Below, in pieces: positions 30,118-38,772 of a DNA stretch of 52,916 nucleotides. Every line of letters starts with the position of its first letter. The first letter of the stretch is position 1. This stretch comes from Eubacteriales bacterium. Lineage in GTDB: Bacteria; Bacillota; Clostridia; Acetivibrionales; JANLFN01. The stretch is from assembly GCA_024655885.1 (NCBI GenBank), contig JANLFN010000016.1, positions 1 to 52,916 on the forward strand, in the 5' to 3' direction. The translations under genes and the position numbers were made by a program. Below the pieces are notes generated by a model that was not told the origin of the DNA, made no database searches, and saw only the letters and a program-made list of their open reading frames with translations.

Positions 30118-31301
30118 AATGCAGGAAAGATAAATATGCCGTGAAAATTGCCATACTTGCCGTTTTAAGCACGGTACTTCTGCTCCTGACCGGTTGCTGG
30201 AGCTACAGGGATCTGACGGAAATCAACATGGTGACGGCACTGGGGGTAGACAGGCTGGAAGACGGAAAGGTGCTTGTGACTGTCCAGGTAGTAGAACCCG
30301 CCGCCATCCAGTCAACGGCTTCAGGAAAAGGAAAAGGCGGAGTGACACAGCAAAAACCCGTATTTGTCGAATCTTACGAAGGTGAAACGGTTTTTGACGC
30401 TTTAACGAGCATGCTTTCTATAGTTGATAAAAAGCTGTTTTTAGGTACAGCCCAGGTTTTAATACTTGGAGAAGGGCTTTCTAAAAACGGCATTAATGAG
30501 GTGATGGACTTTTTCCAGCGAAACCATGAAATGGAATATGATACTGTGGATGTTCTGGTTGCAAAAGATGTCACGCCGAAAGACCTCCTGAAAATTGAAA
30601 CCGACATGGACCCCATACCGGCCATGTACATAAAGAAAACAGCGGAAAACACGGTTTCACGGGCAAAGGTAAAGCGGACAATGATGATAGATTTAATAAA
30701 AGAGATGGGAAACAGCGGAAGGCAGGCAGTCATCGGCCAGGTTGCGAAGGAAGGAGAAAAAGAGGTCAGGACGGAAGGGGCTGCGGTTTTCAGGGACGGA
30801 AAACTGGCAGGCTGGCTTGACCCGTATGCAACACGGGGATATTTGTTTGCCACAGGCGAAGTAAAAAGCACCATTGTCAATATCCCTGCAGATAGCGGTA
30901 AAATATCCATGGAAGTAATACGGTCAAAGGGGAAAGTCAATGTGGTATTTAGAAATGGCGAGCCAGCCTTGTTGACTATCCAGGTGGTCCTTGAGGCAAA
31001 TGTGGGAGAATACGAAGGGGAGAGGAAGCTGGATTCGCCTGATGACTTGCACAGGCTGGAGGAAACTTTAGGTGAGGAAGTAAAGAAAGAAATCAGGATG
31101 ACTGTAAATCTGGCACAAAAGGACTATTCAAGCGACATTTTCGGTTTCGGCACGCAGGTGCATAAATACCACCCGCAATACTGGAAAAAGGTAAAGGACG
31201 GCTGGAATGATACTTTCAGCAAACTGCCGGTGGACATTAAAGTGGATGCAAGAGTAACACGGACAGGGTTTATAAAAGGTCAAATTAAGAAGGATGGATA
31301 A
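30114..31301 (+). CDS. spore germinant receptor lipoprotein subunit C (GerAC/GerKC family)
   Basis: Lipoprotein of 395 aa with a basic start, a hydrophobic run and lipobox LLTGC followed by WSYRDLTEINMVTALGVD, typical of GerAC. Central family region: EVMDFFQRNHEMEYDTVDVLVAKD cut here as FFQRNHEMEYDTVDVLVAKD. The start is GTG 30114, overlapping the stop of subunit A by 4 bp (GTGA), with AGGAGG 13 nt upstream. A longer open frame inside gerKA is out of phase with it and not real. Confidence 0.92.
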   Translation: MKCRKDKYAVKIAILAVLSTVLLLLTGCWSYRDLTEINMVTALGVDRLEDGKVLVTVQVVEPAAIQSTASGKGKGGVTQQKPVFVESYEGETVFDALTSMLSIVDKKLFLGTAQVLILGEGLSKNGINEVMDFFQRNHEMEYDTVDVLVAKDVTPKDLLKIETDMDPIPAMYIKKTAENTVSRAKVKRTMMIDLIKEMGNSGRQAVIGQVAKEGEKEVRTEGAAVFRDGKLAGWLDPYATRGYLFATGEVKSTIVNIPADSGKISMEVIRSKGKVNVVFRNGEPALLTIQVVLEANVGEYEGERKLDSPDDLHRLEETLGEEVKKEIRMTVNLAQKDYSSDIFGFGTQVHKYHPQYWKKVKDGWNDTFSKLPVDIKVDARVTRTGFIKGQIKKDG

Positions 31302-31518
31302 AGCTATGGTAATAATCCTGGCAGTATTTATAATTTTGGCTTTATATGACCTGCCAAGGTTTATAAGGAAAAAAGAACCGGTAAAAGTTTTTGTTGTTTA
31401 TGTTTTCCTGATGGCGGCAAGCCTGGCTGTCAGCCTGCTTTTAGCAGCAGGCAAAAGGCCTGCTAGCCCTGCCCGATGGATAGAATGGATATTGAAAATG
31501 ATTGGAGTGGTAAAGTAA
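31294..31518 (+). CDS. small two-helix membrane protein in the ger operon
   Basis: Protein of 74 aa with two membrane helices (MVIILAVFIILALYDL and VKVFVVYVFLMAASLAVSLLL) and a short amphipathic end. It overlaps subunit C by 8 bp and subunit B by 1 bp, so it is firmly built into the operon. Small membrane proteins (GerD-unrelated, GerVB-D or GerUD class) occur in some ger operons and can tune receptor activity. Whether this one is homologous to those I cannot tell. ATG 31306 is an alternative start. Confidence 0.75.
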   Translation: MDKAMVIILAVFIILALYDLPRFIRKKEPVKVFVVYVFLMAASLAVSLLLAAGKRPASPARWIEWILKMIGVVK

Positions 31519-32600
31519 TGGAAAAAGCCAGAATATCCAGCATACAATTATTCCTGCTTATTATAGGTTTTCTATATGGCAGCACGGTTATAATAAACCC
31601 TGCGTTGAGCGCTAAAAATGATGCATGGCTGGCCATCCTCCTCGGAGGGGTGGGTGGTGCTTTGCTGATAGGGGTCTATGCGTCCATTGCATTATTGAAC
31701 CCTTCAAAAACTCTGGTGGAAATTTTAATGGACAGGTTTGGGAAGTTAATCGGGAATGCTGTTTCCATCCTGTACATATGGTACTTTATCCACATAGCTT
31801 CCCTGGTGTTCAGGAATTTTGGGGAGTTTATAACCACGATGACATTTCCTGAAACCCCTATGGCAGTGGTTATCGGAATTTTTGCTGTCTTGCTTGTTTA
31901 TGGAATAAACAGCGGGATAGAAGTCATGGGAAGGACAAGCGAGTTGTTTGTACCCTTCATACCTGTCACAGCCCTTATTATCAGCCTGTCGCTCATAACC
32001 ACCCGTGATTTCACAGCTTTCCTTCCAATGCTGGAAAACGGCATGGCGCTTGTATTGAATGCAGCTTTTAGTTTTATCACATTCCCATTTGGAGAAACAA
32101 TCGCATTCCTTATGCTGTTTCCACATTTGAACAAAAAAGAAAATCTGAAAAAGGTTGCCGCTTTATCGGTATTATTCATAGTTGTACTGTGCCTATTTAT
32201 TTTTATAAGAAATATTAGTGTTTTGGGGAGTGATTTGATGTACCGGGCAATTTTTACACCCCATTTAACATCACTTCTTATCCCAGGTTTAAATGTTGAG
32301 CCTCTTATTGACATCAACCTGCTGATAGGGGGAGGGACAAAGATTTCCGTCTGCATATATGCGGCGGCAAAGGCTTTAAGCCAGGTATTGGGAATCAGTG
32401 ACTACAGGAAATTGACCACGGCAATCACAACCTTTTGCGTTGTACTTTCGATATGGGTATACGAGAATGTGCTTGAAATGTTTAGCTGGGCTGAAAAGGT
32501 CTGGCCTTACTATTCCATTCCCTTCCAGATGGTTATTCCCCTGATACTGCTTTTTTTATCTTTAAAGAAAAGGGCTGAACCTTCAAAATCCAGGGAATAA
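31518..32600 (+). CDS. spore germinant receptor subunit B (GerAB/GerKB family)
   Basis: Transporter-like integral membrane protein of 360 aa, APC superfamily, about ten helices. Family features include the opening ISSIQLFLLIIGFLYGSTVI, the segment PETPMAVVIGIFAVLLVYGI and FPFGETIAFLMLFPHL. Subunit B proteins bind the germinant (often an amino acid) in the pocket equivalent to the APC substrate site; ligand here unknown. ATG 31518 overlaps the previous stop (TAATG); a frame starting at 31476 is upstream sequence only. Last gene of the operon. Confidence 0.93.
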   Translation: MEKARISSIQLFLLIIGFLYGSTVIINPALSAKNDAWLAILLGGVGGALLIGVYASIALLNPSKTLVEILMDRFGKLIGNAVSILYIWYFIHIASLVFRNFGEFITTMTFPETPMAVVIGIFAVLLVYGINSGIEVMGRTSELFVPFIPVTALIISLSLITTRDFTAFLPMLENGMALVLNAAFSFITFPFGETIAFLMLFPHLNKKENLKKVAALSVLFIVVLCLFIFIRNISVLGSDLMYRAIFTPHLTSLLIPGLNVEPLIDINLLIGGGTKISVCIYAAAKALSQVLGISDYRKLTTAITTFCVVLSIWVYENVLEMFSWAEKVWPYYSIPFQMVIPLILLFLSLKKRAEPSKSRE

Positions 32601-32601
32601 A

Positions 32602-32795
32602 AAATTGACATGGACGAAAAACAGAAAACCTGCATCCGGCGTACAACCTTAAGAGCTTCAAAGATATCCATTTTCTTCATTACTTGTTTTGATTGGCCCT
32701 TAAGCCGCTTGGGCTGATTCTTAATAAGATAATATTTAATACCATCCGGGACTTCAGTTCTTTTCCACTTTCCACTTCGGCCGGCTTTTTTGTGG
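32602..32795. other. gap after ger operon with possible coding remnant
   Basis: No intact gene. On the minus strand an open frame through 32602-32780 reads GIKYYLIKNQPKRLKG and MKKMDIFEALKVVRRMQVF, which faintly recalls the C-terminal part of an ISL3-type transposase. It has no start signal and is likely a relic. A short TTCCACT tandem (about 32763-32776) resembles the heptad repeats at 14.9 kb. Confidence 0.3.
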
Positions 32796-33000
32796 GATTT
32801 CGGACTCAGCAAATTTGATTATCTTTCAGATGAGGAATTGGATTTTGTTTCTAGAATATCAAGGCAATTTTAAGGCCGTTCAGGAGCAAAAAGGAATGGC
32901 ATATCCTGCAGTAAAGAAGATTGCTGATATTGTATTGAAATTAGGCATTAATAATATAAAAAATGAAAAAGAGGAGGCCCTGGATGTGCCAACTGTGTGA
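32796..33000 (+). pseudogene. frameshifted DUF2089-type gene remnant
   Basis: One frame reads DFGLSKFDYLSDEELDFV, then the match jumps by one base to a second frame: LEYQGNFKAVQEQKGMAYPA and onward VKKIADIVLKLGINNIK. Together these follow the DUF2089 helix-turn-helix region (Phe-Asp-x-Leu-Ser-x-Glu-Glu-Leu-x-Phe, Gly-Asn-x-Lys, Tyr-Pro-x-Val). The slip lies near GTTTCTAGAA (about 32849-32856). The zinc-ribbon N-terminus expected in this family is missing, so the gene is broken twice. Confidence 0.7.
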
Positions 33001-33116
33001 GTTCGAGGGCTTCCCGCCCTTGCCTTCTTCTGTTTCTTATAGCTTTATTATCAAGACAGGTTGCAGATTGTATGCTTTTTTGTACATGGAAGGCTGCGTT
33101 GCACGATGCAGTATGT

Positions 33117-33821
33117 TCACCTGTCTACATAAGATTTATAATCTTGAACATTTCCGATAATGCGGCAGTGCTGTTTGAGGATTTCATTGTTATCCATTTT
33201 CCATGTATGCAGATTGATATCTTTTTTTCTTATATATGCATAATTGAACCTGTTGACGGAATATATTTTAATACCGTTTTTTTGGCAATCCAGGGAGAAC
33301 TGCCAATCAGAAATATCATTATCAATGAATTTGACTTTGTCAAATATGCTTTTTTTCATAAACATGGTGCGGCCATCCATATAATCCACATAGCAGTTTT
33401 CTTTTTCAGGATGCAGCAATGCCATTGTCTGGCTGTCTTCGATATATACATAATGTGTCTTTTTCCCCAATAGGCCTGCGTCAACATAGGGAGCCACTTC
33501 TACAAAATCATTCAGGTATTTTGGCCCGTAATAATCATCATGGTCGAAATTGGCGATGTAATCATATTTTGCCTGGCTAACGGCAAAGTTCATGCAAGAA
33601 CCTAAGGTAATCTGTTCGGGCATAAAGAATATTTTAACATCTTTATAGCTCTCTGATTTTTTTAACCATTCAAAAATATTAAGAGAGGAATTGTTGAGAA
33701 TAATTATTAGCTCTTTTACTTTATGGCTCTGCCTGTCATAATTGTCAAATATATTTTCCATGTAATAAGGAAAATGTGTGCAAGTAATGATGGATACCCC
33801 GGAATCGTTGTCCTGCTGCAT
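33117..33821 (-). CDS. family 2 glycosyltransferase
   Basis: GT-A fold glycosyltransferase of 234 aa. Motifs: GVSIITCTHFPYYMENIFDN at the N-terminus, IIILNNSS (start of the nucleotide site), NFAVSQAKYDYIANFDHDDY with the metal-binding DHDD near residue 94, and DWQFSLDCQKNGIKI with a possible catalytic Asp. Rather short but complete. AAGGAG precedes ATG 33821. Donor and acceptor are unknown; spore-surface or exopolysaccharide glycosylation is possible given the GT14 neighbour. Divergent from that gene. Confidence 0.88.
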   Translation of the reverse strand: MQQDNDSGVSIITCTHFPYYMENIFDNYDRQSHKVKELIIILNNSSLNIFEWLKKSESYKDVKIFFMPEQITLGSCMNFAVSQAKYDYIANFDHDDYYGPKYLNDFVEVAPYVDAGLLGKKTHYVYIEDSQTMALLHPEKENCYVDYMDGRTMFMKKSIFDKVKFIDNDISDWQFSLDCQKNGIKIYSVNRFNYAYIRKKDINLHTWKMDNNEILKQHCRIIGNVQDYKSYVDR

Positions 33822-33978
33822 AATATCTGCTCCTTATAATAAAGTTACGTTTTAATACACAATATGATGCAGCAAAAACAAATGTTACATAAATATGTAA
33901 TGTGCAACTTATGTAATTTTTCACCATATAATACAATACAGAGCTTCGTCGATACTAGTGGAATGGAAGTGATTCATT

Positions 33979-34881
33979 GTGCTTACGGCTTATTTAATAT
34001 TGGCCCATAAAAGTCCAAACCAATTGAAAAGGCTTGTTGCAAGGCTTTCTTCAGAAAATTCCCATATATTTATACATCTTGATAACAAAACAGTAAATGT
34101 TTTAGACTATTTCAGCATTGCGAATGAAGTGAAAAATGTTTATTTTATCGCCAATCGTGTCATTGTCAACTGGGGAGCATACAGCATGGTACAGGCTACC
34201 CTGAACGGTTTGCAGCAAATAATGGATACAGGAATCCCTTTTGACTACATTCACCTGTTGAGCGGGGAAGATTATCCTATTAAACCCAACAGCTATATCC
34301 AGGATTTTTTCAATAGGAACAAAGGGGCTGAATTTTTAAGTTACAGTGCTTTCCCGACCCCTGACCTTCCTGGAGGAGGCATGGACAGGATTGAATATTA
34401 TTATGACTTTGATAACCCCGATACTTCCTATAATAGTCCCAATTATGACGTGTACGAAAGAGAAATGAAGCAAAAGGGAATCAAACGGAAGTTCATAGAA
34501 GGAATGAAGCCATATCATGGTTCCCAATGGTGGAGCCTGACTGCAAATTGCATAAGGTATGTCCTTAAAACTGTTGGGGAAAACAGTGAGATAACCAATT
34601 TCTACAGGTACTCAAAGTTTTCGGATGAACAGTTTTTTCAAACAATCATTATGAACTCGGAATTTTCAAAGAAAGTAATCAATAACGGATTAAGATATAT
34701 TGACTGGAGAAATGTCGATATTAAAGATATTGACTGGGTAAATAGTCCTCCACATCCTAAAATCCTGACTACAATGGATTTCCCGCTTTTGTACAAGTCG
34801 CCGGCACTGTTTGCCAGAAAATTTGATGAGAAAGTAGACAGCAATATCCTTAATATGATTGACGAAAAACTTTTAAAATGA
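33979..34881 (+). CDS. beta-1,6-N-acetylglucosaminyltransferase-like (GT14, Branch domain)
   Basis: Glycosyltransferase of 300 aa resembling core-2/I-branching enzymes. Landmarks: AYLILAHKSPNQLKRLV, FIHLDNKT, the central HLLSGEDYPIKPNSYIQDFF (about 91-110), GSQWWSLT (about 180-187) and FSDEQFFQTIIMNS (probable catalytic Glu, about 215-228). In Bacillota such genes are usually linked to surface or spore polysaccharides. Start GTG 33979 follows GGAAGTGA. It is transcribed away from the GT2 gene; the 157-bp gap probably holds both promoters. Confidence 0.88.
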   Translation: MLTAYLILAHKSPNQLKRLVARLSSENSHIFIHLDNKTVNVLDYFSIANEVKNVYFIANRVIVNWGAYSMVQATLNGLQQIMDTGIPFDYIHLLSGEDYPIKPNSYIQDFFNRNKGAEFLSYSAFPTPDLPGGGMDRIEYYYDFDNPDTSYNSPNYDVYEREMKQKGIKRKFIEGMKPYHGSQWWSLTANCIRYVLKTVGENSEITNFYRYSKFSDEQFFQTIIMNSEFSKKVINNGLRYIDWRNVDIKDIDWVNSPPHPKILTTMDFPLLYKSPALFARKFDEKVDSNILNMIDEKLLK

Positions 34882-34939
34882 ATGTTTAGTATGATTGAGT
34901 GTATCTTATCACTCTTTTTATTTTTACGTGCAGATTTCA

Positions 34940-35323
34940 TTATACAACACGGTTATTGTGGTGGTCTCCCCAGTTCGGAAGGCCACTTATAATATCCACT
35001 TTGGTTCCATTCGGCTTTACTACGGTAACAAATCCCCTGTGGGCAACGTAAATATCTCCTTTATAGTAGGTAATGCCTGTAAGAGGAGGGTTAAAACCTT
35101 CAGCAATTACTTCAAACCTGCCATTTAGCAATTTTAAGACTTTTCCATTACCGGATGTAACCCCTGCGTCTGCAACAAGCATTTCTCCTTCATCGGTCAT
35201 GATTAAGTTGATAGGAGTAGTTAAACCTTCGCCAAAGACATTTATCTTATAACCTGGTGGTAAGGCAATATCGTCAGGATGAATCTTTCTTATTATTTTT
35301 GGCTCACGATTCATTAATAGCAC
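34940..35323 (-). pseudogene. truncated sugar/sorbosone dehydrogenase-like beta-propeller gene
   Basis: Encodes 127 aa matching only the N-terminal quarter to third of PQQ-type glucose/sorbosone dehydrogenase-like six-blade propellers: PPGYKINVFGEGLTTPINLI, MLVADAGVT, GRFEVIAEGFNPPLTGITYY, then GLPNWGDHHNN. Intact relatives go on for 250 or more residues after this Trp-Gly-Asp-His-His motif; here a stop comes five codons later. No convincing ribosome binding site is present. Confidence 0.75.
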
Positions 35324-35375
35324 TAATATGACTGCTTATGTTAATATATTCGTACTTACTGCTTTATGTGACCCA

Positions 35376-35633
35376 TCAATTATTTTTTTTGGTAAAATTC
35401 AAATACTTGAACTGTCCGGTTTTCTTAAGGATGTCAACAGAAAATCTCAGTATGAATACCCAGATGGCCGAATAGAATAAAGCGAATAACAAAAATATGA
35501 AAGCCGTAATTATTAATGGGGAACTGGGTGTTAGCCCCCCAAATGCAGCTATACCTGCTACTATGTCACCATTAAACTGTATTAGTCGTGTATATAAGTT
35601 TATTTTTTCTACATCAACTGGACAAAAATAACC
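35376..35633 (-). pseudogene. fragment of a membrane protein gene without start codon
   Basis: An 85-codon minus-strand frame, closed upstream by a stop at 35634-35636, lacks any usual start. It reads as coding: PVDVEKINLYTRLIQFNGDI, a long helix LIITAFIFLLFALFYSAIWV, and a basic end DILKKTGQFKYLNFTKKNN. It was too poor in start codons to be called as a gene. It lies just upstream of the truncated propeller gene and may be its former operon partner. The rest of the 390-bp gap to cheR shows nothing. Confidence 0.5.
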
Positions 35634-35712
35634 CTATTCCATTAGAATATAGGGTGATGCAATATATGACCCTTCTTTACACAGGGCACATTTTTCTTAT
35701 AAGAGGTGTAAA

Positions 35713-36528
35713 ATGGTTAATATAGCAGATAAGGAATATGAGCTTTTAACAGATTATATATTAAAGAACTATGGAATAAAACTAGGAAACCAAAAAAAGT
35801 CCCTTGTTGTTGGCAGACTTCAAAACGTCCTACTGCAAAAGAATTTCAGCAGCTTTTCAGAATACTATGATTATGTTGTCTCCGACAAAACAGGAGATGC
35901 TGTGGCTGCTCTGGTCGATAAAATCACTACCAACCATACCTTTTTTATGCGGGAGCCTGGCCATTTTTATTATTTCAGGGATAATGTCCTGCCTTATCTT
36001 GCAAGTACCATTAAGAATAAAGATTTGCGTATATGGAGTGCGGGATGTTCCACTGGAGAGGAAGCGTATACTCTGGCAATGATTATGCAGGATTATTTCG
36101 GCACTGAAAAACCATTATGGGATACAAGGGTGTTAGCGACCGATATTTCCAGTAAAGTGTTGGAGACTGCAAAAAAAGGAGAGTATAGGAATAAAGATAT
36201 TGAAGCCATTCCTTTACATTGGAGAACTAATTATTTTACGAAAATTGATAACGAAAAAAGTGTTATCGCAGATAAAATTAAAAATGAAGTCATATTCAGG
36301 TCTTTCAACCTGATGAATTCCAGTTTCCCATTCAAAAAGAAATTCCACGTCATTTTCTGCAGGAATGTAATGATATATTTCGATGCACAAACGAAGAAGG
36401 AACTGGTGGGCAGGTTTTATGATTTTATGGAACCTGGCGGGTTCCTGTTTATTGGACACTCGGAATCTCTTAATAGGGAGGAAACAAGGCTCAAATATGT
36501 TATGCCTGCGGTTTATCGAAAGGAATAA
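35713..36528 (+). CDS. chemotaxis protein methyltransferase CheR
   Basis: Transfers methyl groups from S-adenosylmethionine to receptor glutamates; 271 aa. An N-terminal helical domain (about 1-75) is followed by the methyltransferase fold: TTNHTFFMREPGHFYYF, the SAM site IWSAGCSTGEEAYTLAM (about 111-127), LATDISSKVLETAKKGEY, and FCRNVMIYFD (about 215-224). AGAGGTG precedes ATG 35713. First gene of the chemotaxis cluster; cheB follows 5 bp later. Confidence 0.95.
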   Translation: MVNIADKEYELLTDYILKNYGIKLGNQKKSLVVGRLQNVLLQKNFSSFSEYYDYVVSDKTGDAVAALVDKITTNHTFFMREPGHFYYFRDNVLPYLASTIKNKDLRIWSAGCSTGEEAYTLAMIMQDYFGTEKPLWDTRVLATDISSKVLETAKKGEYRNKDIEAIPLHWRTNYFTKIDNEKSVIADKIKNEVIFRSFNLMNSSFPFKKKFHVIFCRNVMIYFDAQTKKELVGRFYDFMEPGGFLFIGHSESLNREETRLKYVMPAVYRKE

Positions 36529-36533
36529 AGCAA

Positions 36534-37562
36534 ATGAAGATTATGAAAAAAATTAAGGTTCTCGTTGTTGATGATTCAATTGTATACAGGGAGCTCCTGT
36601 CCAAAGGCATTTCCGCTGACCCAGGTATTGAAGTGGTTGCTACTGCGGCAGATCCGTATGATGCCCGTGATAAGATCATTGAATATGAACCTGATGTTAT
36701 GACACTTGACGTGGAAATGCCGAGAATGAATGGGATAGAATTCTTGCGGAAGCTTATGCCCCAGTATCCGCTGCCTGTTATTGTGATAAGTTCGGTGAGT
36801 GAAAGTGTTTTTGATGCCTTGAATGCGGGAGCAGTCGATTTTGTTGCCAAGCCTGGTGTGAAAGCGGGTAAAAGTATTGAAAGCTATATAAACGAACTCA
36901 TAATAAAGATTAAAATTGCTTCAACAGCAAACCTGTCACGATGGAAAAATCAACCGAAGAAAGTAATAAGTAATGCAAAACCAAACTGGAAAAACAAAGT
37001 GATTGCAGTAGGAGCTTCTACCGGCGGGACAGAAGCCATACTTACAATACTAAAGTTTCTGCCGAGGGAAATGCCTGGGATTGTCATAGTCCAGCATATG
37101 CCGCCCGTGTTTACGAAAATGTATGCACAAAGGCTTAACAATTCAGTTGCACTTAATGTAAAAGAAGCACAGACAGGGGATGTTGTCCAGCAGGGATGCG
37201 TATTGATTGCCCCAGGAGATTACCATATGATAATTGAAAAATCAGGCAGCACTTATAAAGTTGAGTGCTTTAAAGGTGAAAAAGTAAATGGACACTGCCC
37301 GTCCGTTGATGTGCTTTTTAATTCGGTAGCGCAGGAAGCAGGGAAAGACGCTATAGGTGTTATCCTTACAGGCATGGGATACGATGGTGCAAAGGGACTG
37401 CTTTCTATGAGGCGGAATGGTGCGAGAACGGTAGGACAGGATGAACACTCCAGTGTGGTATATGGTATGCCCAAGGTAGCTTATGATTTAGGAGCTGTTG
37501 AAGAGCAGGCCCCGCTGGAGAATATACCACAAATCATTTACTCTTTTTTGAATGAGCGGTAA
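36534..37562 (+). CDS. chemotaxis response regulator/methylesterase CheB
   Basis: Removes receptor methyl groups and deamidates receptors when phosphorylated by CheA; 342 aa. Receiver domain 1-125 with acidic Asp13/Asp14 and phospho-acceptor Asp59 (TLDVEMPRMNG). Esterase domain about 155-340 with catalytic Ser162 (GASTGGTEA), His188 (QHMPPVF) and Asp284 (GMGYDGA). AAAGGA lies upstream of ATG 36534; ATG 36543 is possible. Cotranscribed with cheR. Confidence 0.95.
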   Translation: MKIMKKIKVLVVDDSIVYRELLSKGISADPGIEVVATAADPYDARDKIIEYEPDVMTLDVEMPRMNGIEFLRKLMPQYPLPVIVISSVSESVFDALNAGAVDFVAKPGVKAGKSIESYINELIIKIKIASTANLSRWKNQPKKVISNAKPNWKNKVIAVGASTGGTEAILTILKFLPREMPGIVIVQHMPPVFTKMYAQRLNNSVALNVKEAQTGDVVQQGCVLIAPGDYHMIIEKSGSTYKVECFKGEKVNGHCPSVDVLFNSVAQEAGKDAIGVILTGMGYDGAKGLLSMRRNGARTVGQDEHSSVVYGMPKVAYDLGAVEEQAPLENIPQIIYSFLNER

Positions 37563-37566
37563 GGAC

Positions 37567-37813
37567 ATGGAGAAGATAGTAAGAATTGGTGAATATGCGG
37601 TATCAAATAACAGGAATGATATATTAAAAACTTTTGCCCTGGCTTCGTGTGTTGCCTTTTGGTAAGAAGAACCTAAATATTGTAAAAGAATCATTAACTT
37701 ACTTGGGCTTACGGTATAATGCATCTGAAACAGGGGGTAAATATAGCAGGTCGCTTGAGATGGATGTATCTAATGGTAATATAAAACTTACTTTGCAGCC
37801 AATAAGGATATAG
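37567..37813 (+). pseudogene. internally deleted cheD
   Basis: Receptor deamidase gene reduced to its ends. ATG 37567 opens EKIVRIGEYAVSNNRNDILK and TFALASCVAF, the CheD N-terminus up to the catalytic Cys (SCV). Then a stop (37663-37665) follows at once. In another frame, from about 37657, the CheD C-terminus runs FGKKNLNIVKESLTYLGLRY and ETGGKYSRSLEMDVSNG to a stop at 37811-37813. The central 70-80 residues with the catalytic His and Thr region are missing, so no active enzyme can be made. Confidence 0.88.
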
Positions 37814-37937
37814 TTCAAATCACAATTTGTATGTCTTATAATCCAAGAAAAATTTTCTATAATATTTGTCTAAATTTTGTGCTTATGGTATTAATGGTAA
37901 GGGAATACTATATAATAAGCTAAATACTTATTTCAAA

Positions 37938-37959
37938 ATGTAACAATATGCTCAAAATG
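37938..37959 (+). repeat. left 22-bp inverted repeat
   Basis: Perfect reverse complement of 38773-38794; identity stops exactly at both ends. Confidence 0.95.
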
Positions 37960-38028
37960 TTGTATTTGTTCATATTATCCTCTTATTCGACACAGAATGT
38001 GTTTTTCCTGCAAAATATCCAAAAATTT

Positions 38029-38589
38029 TTAAAATTGCACAAGAGAATATAATTCATCCTTTTGATCCTGGTTCACTCCGATATATCGCAGGGTTATACT
38101 TACAGAACTATGGTTAAATGTGTCCATAATAAGTCCTATATTATAACGTGATATTTTATAAGTCCAGTACCCCCATGTTTTACGCAAACTGTGCGTACCA
38201 AAGTTTTCAATACCCATAATATCTGCAGCCTCTTTTAAAACACGATATGCCTGTACCCTGCCTATATGTGTGCCCTTTTGACTTGAAAACAAATAACTGT
38301 CAAAAGTAAGTCCTTCATTTTTAACATATGACTGTATAGAATTACGCAGAGCATTATTAAGCTTGATCTTCTTTTCTTTGCCGGTTTTCTTCTCTTTTAG
38401 AATTAAGTGTTCTCTAAAGCCCCAGTTAGTATTAAATACATCACTTGCTTTTAACGGAAGTATGTCACTTATACGCAATCCTGTATTAAGTCCAAATCGA
38501 AAAAGTAAACCATATTTGGGGTTTTTTCCGTTTAGATAATTATACATTTGTTTTATTTTTGCTTTATCCCTTATGGGTTCTACCGTCAT
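38029..38589 (-). CDS. small tyrosine recombinase
   Basis: Site-specific recombinase of 186 aa made almost only of the catalytic domain, like FimB/FimE-type invertases. The full active set is visible: Arg39 (TGLRISDIL), a beta-hairpin Lys near 65-68 (LKEKKTGKEKK), His133 and Arg136 (GTHSLRKTWG), His160 (FNHSSVSITLRY) and the nucleophile Tyr169. It therefore looks active. The usual N-terminal core-binding domain is missing, as in Fim recombinases. It lies opposite to the chemotaxis genes that flank it, inside the 22-bp inverted repeats. Confidence 0.92.
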   Translation of the reverse strand: MTVEPIRDKAKIKQMYNYLNGKNPKYGLLFRFGLNTGLRISDILPLKASDVFNTNWGFREHLILKEKKTGKEKKIKLNNALRNSIQSYVKNEGLTFDSYLFSSQKGTHIGRVQAYRVLKEAADIMGIENFGTHSLRKTWGYWTYKISRYNIGLIMDTFNHSSVSITLRYIGVNQDQKDELYSLVQF

Positions 38590-38647
38590 AATTGCATCTC
38601 CATTATTAGTGTATTTGCATCATTAGTTGCTTGAAGCATCATAAAAA

Positions 38648-38688
38648 TGTAACATTCATTACAAATATTATAGTTTTATTACATGTAA
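38648..38688. promoter_or_regulatory. two small dyads inside the recombinase segment
   Basis: TGTAA (38648-38652) and TTACA (38659-38663), then the palindrome TTACATGTAA (38679-38688). The TGTAAC core is shared with both 22-bp repeats, so these may be accessory binding sites or the recombinase gene's own operator. Confidence 0.35.
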
Positions 38689-38700
38689 AATCAACTAGTA

Positions 38701-38728
38701 TAAAAGCCATTCCATACATCACCGATCC
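38701..38728 (+). promoter_or_regulatory. possible sigma-D (flagellar/chemotaxis) promoter toward cheA
   Basis: TAAA (38701-38704), 16 bp, then ACCGATCC (38721-38728), compared with the sigma-D pattern TAAA-N15-GCCGATAA. The CCGAT core matches; the end does not. It points at cheA and lies inside the invertible segment. Confidence 0.3.
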
Positions 38729-38772
38729 ATAAAAGCCAGTAATTAGGCATATTACAAGAGCTAAAAAAGTAG

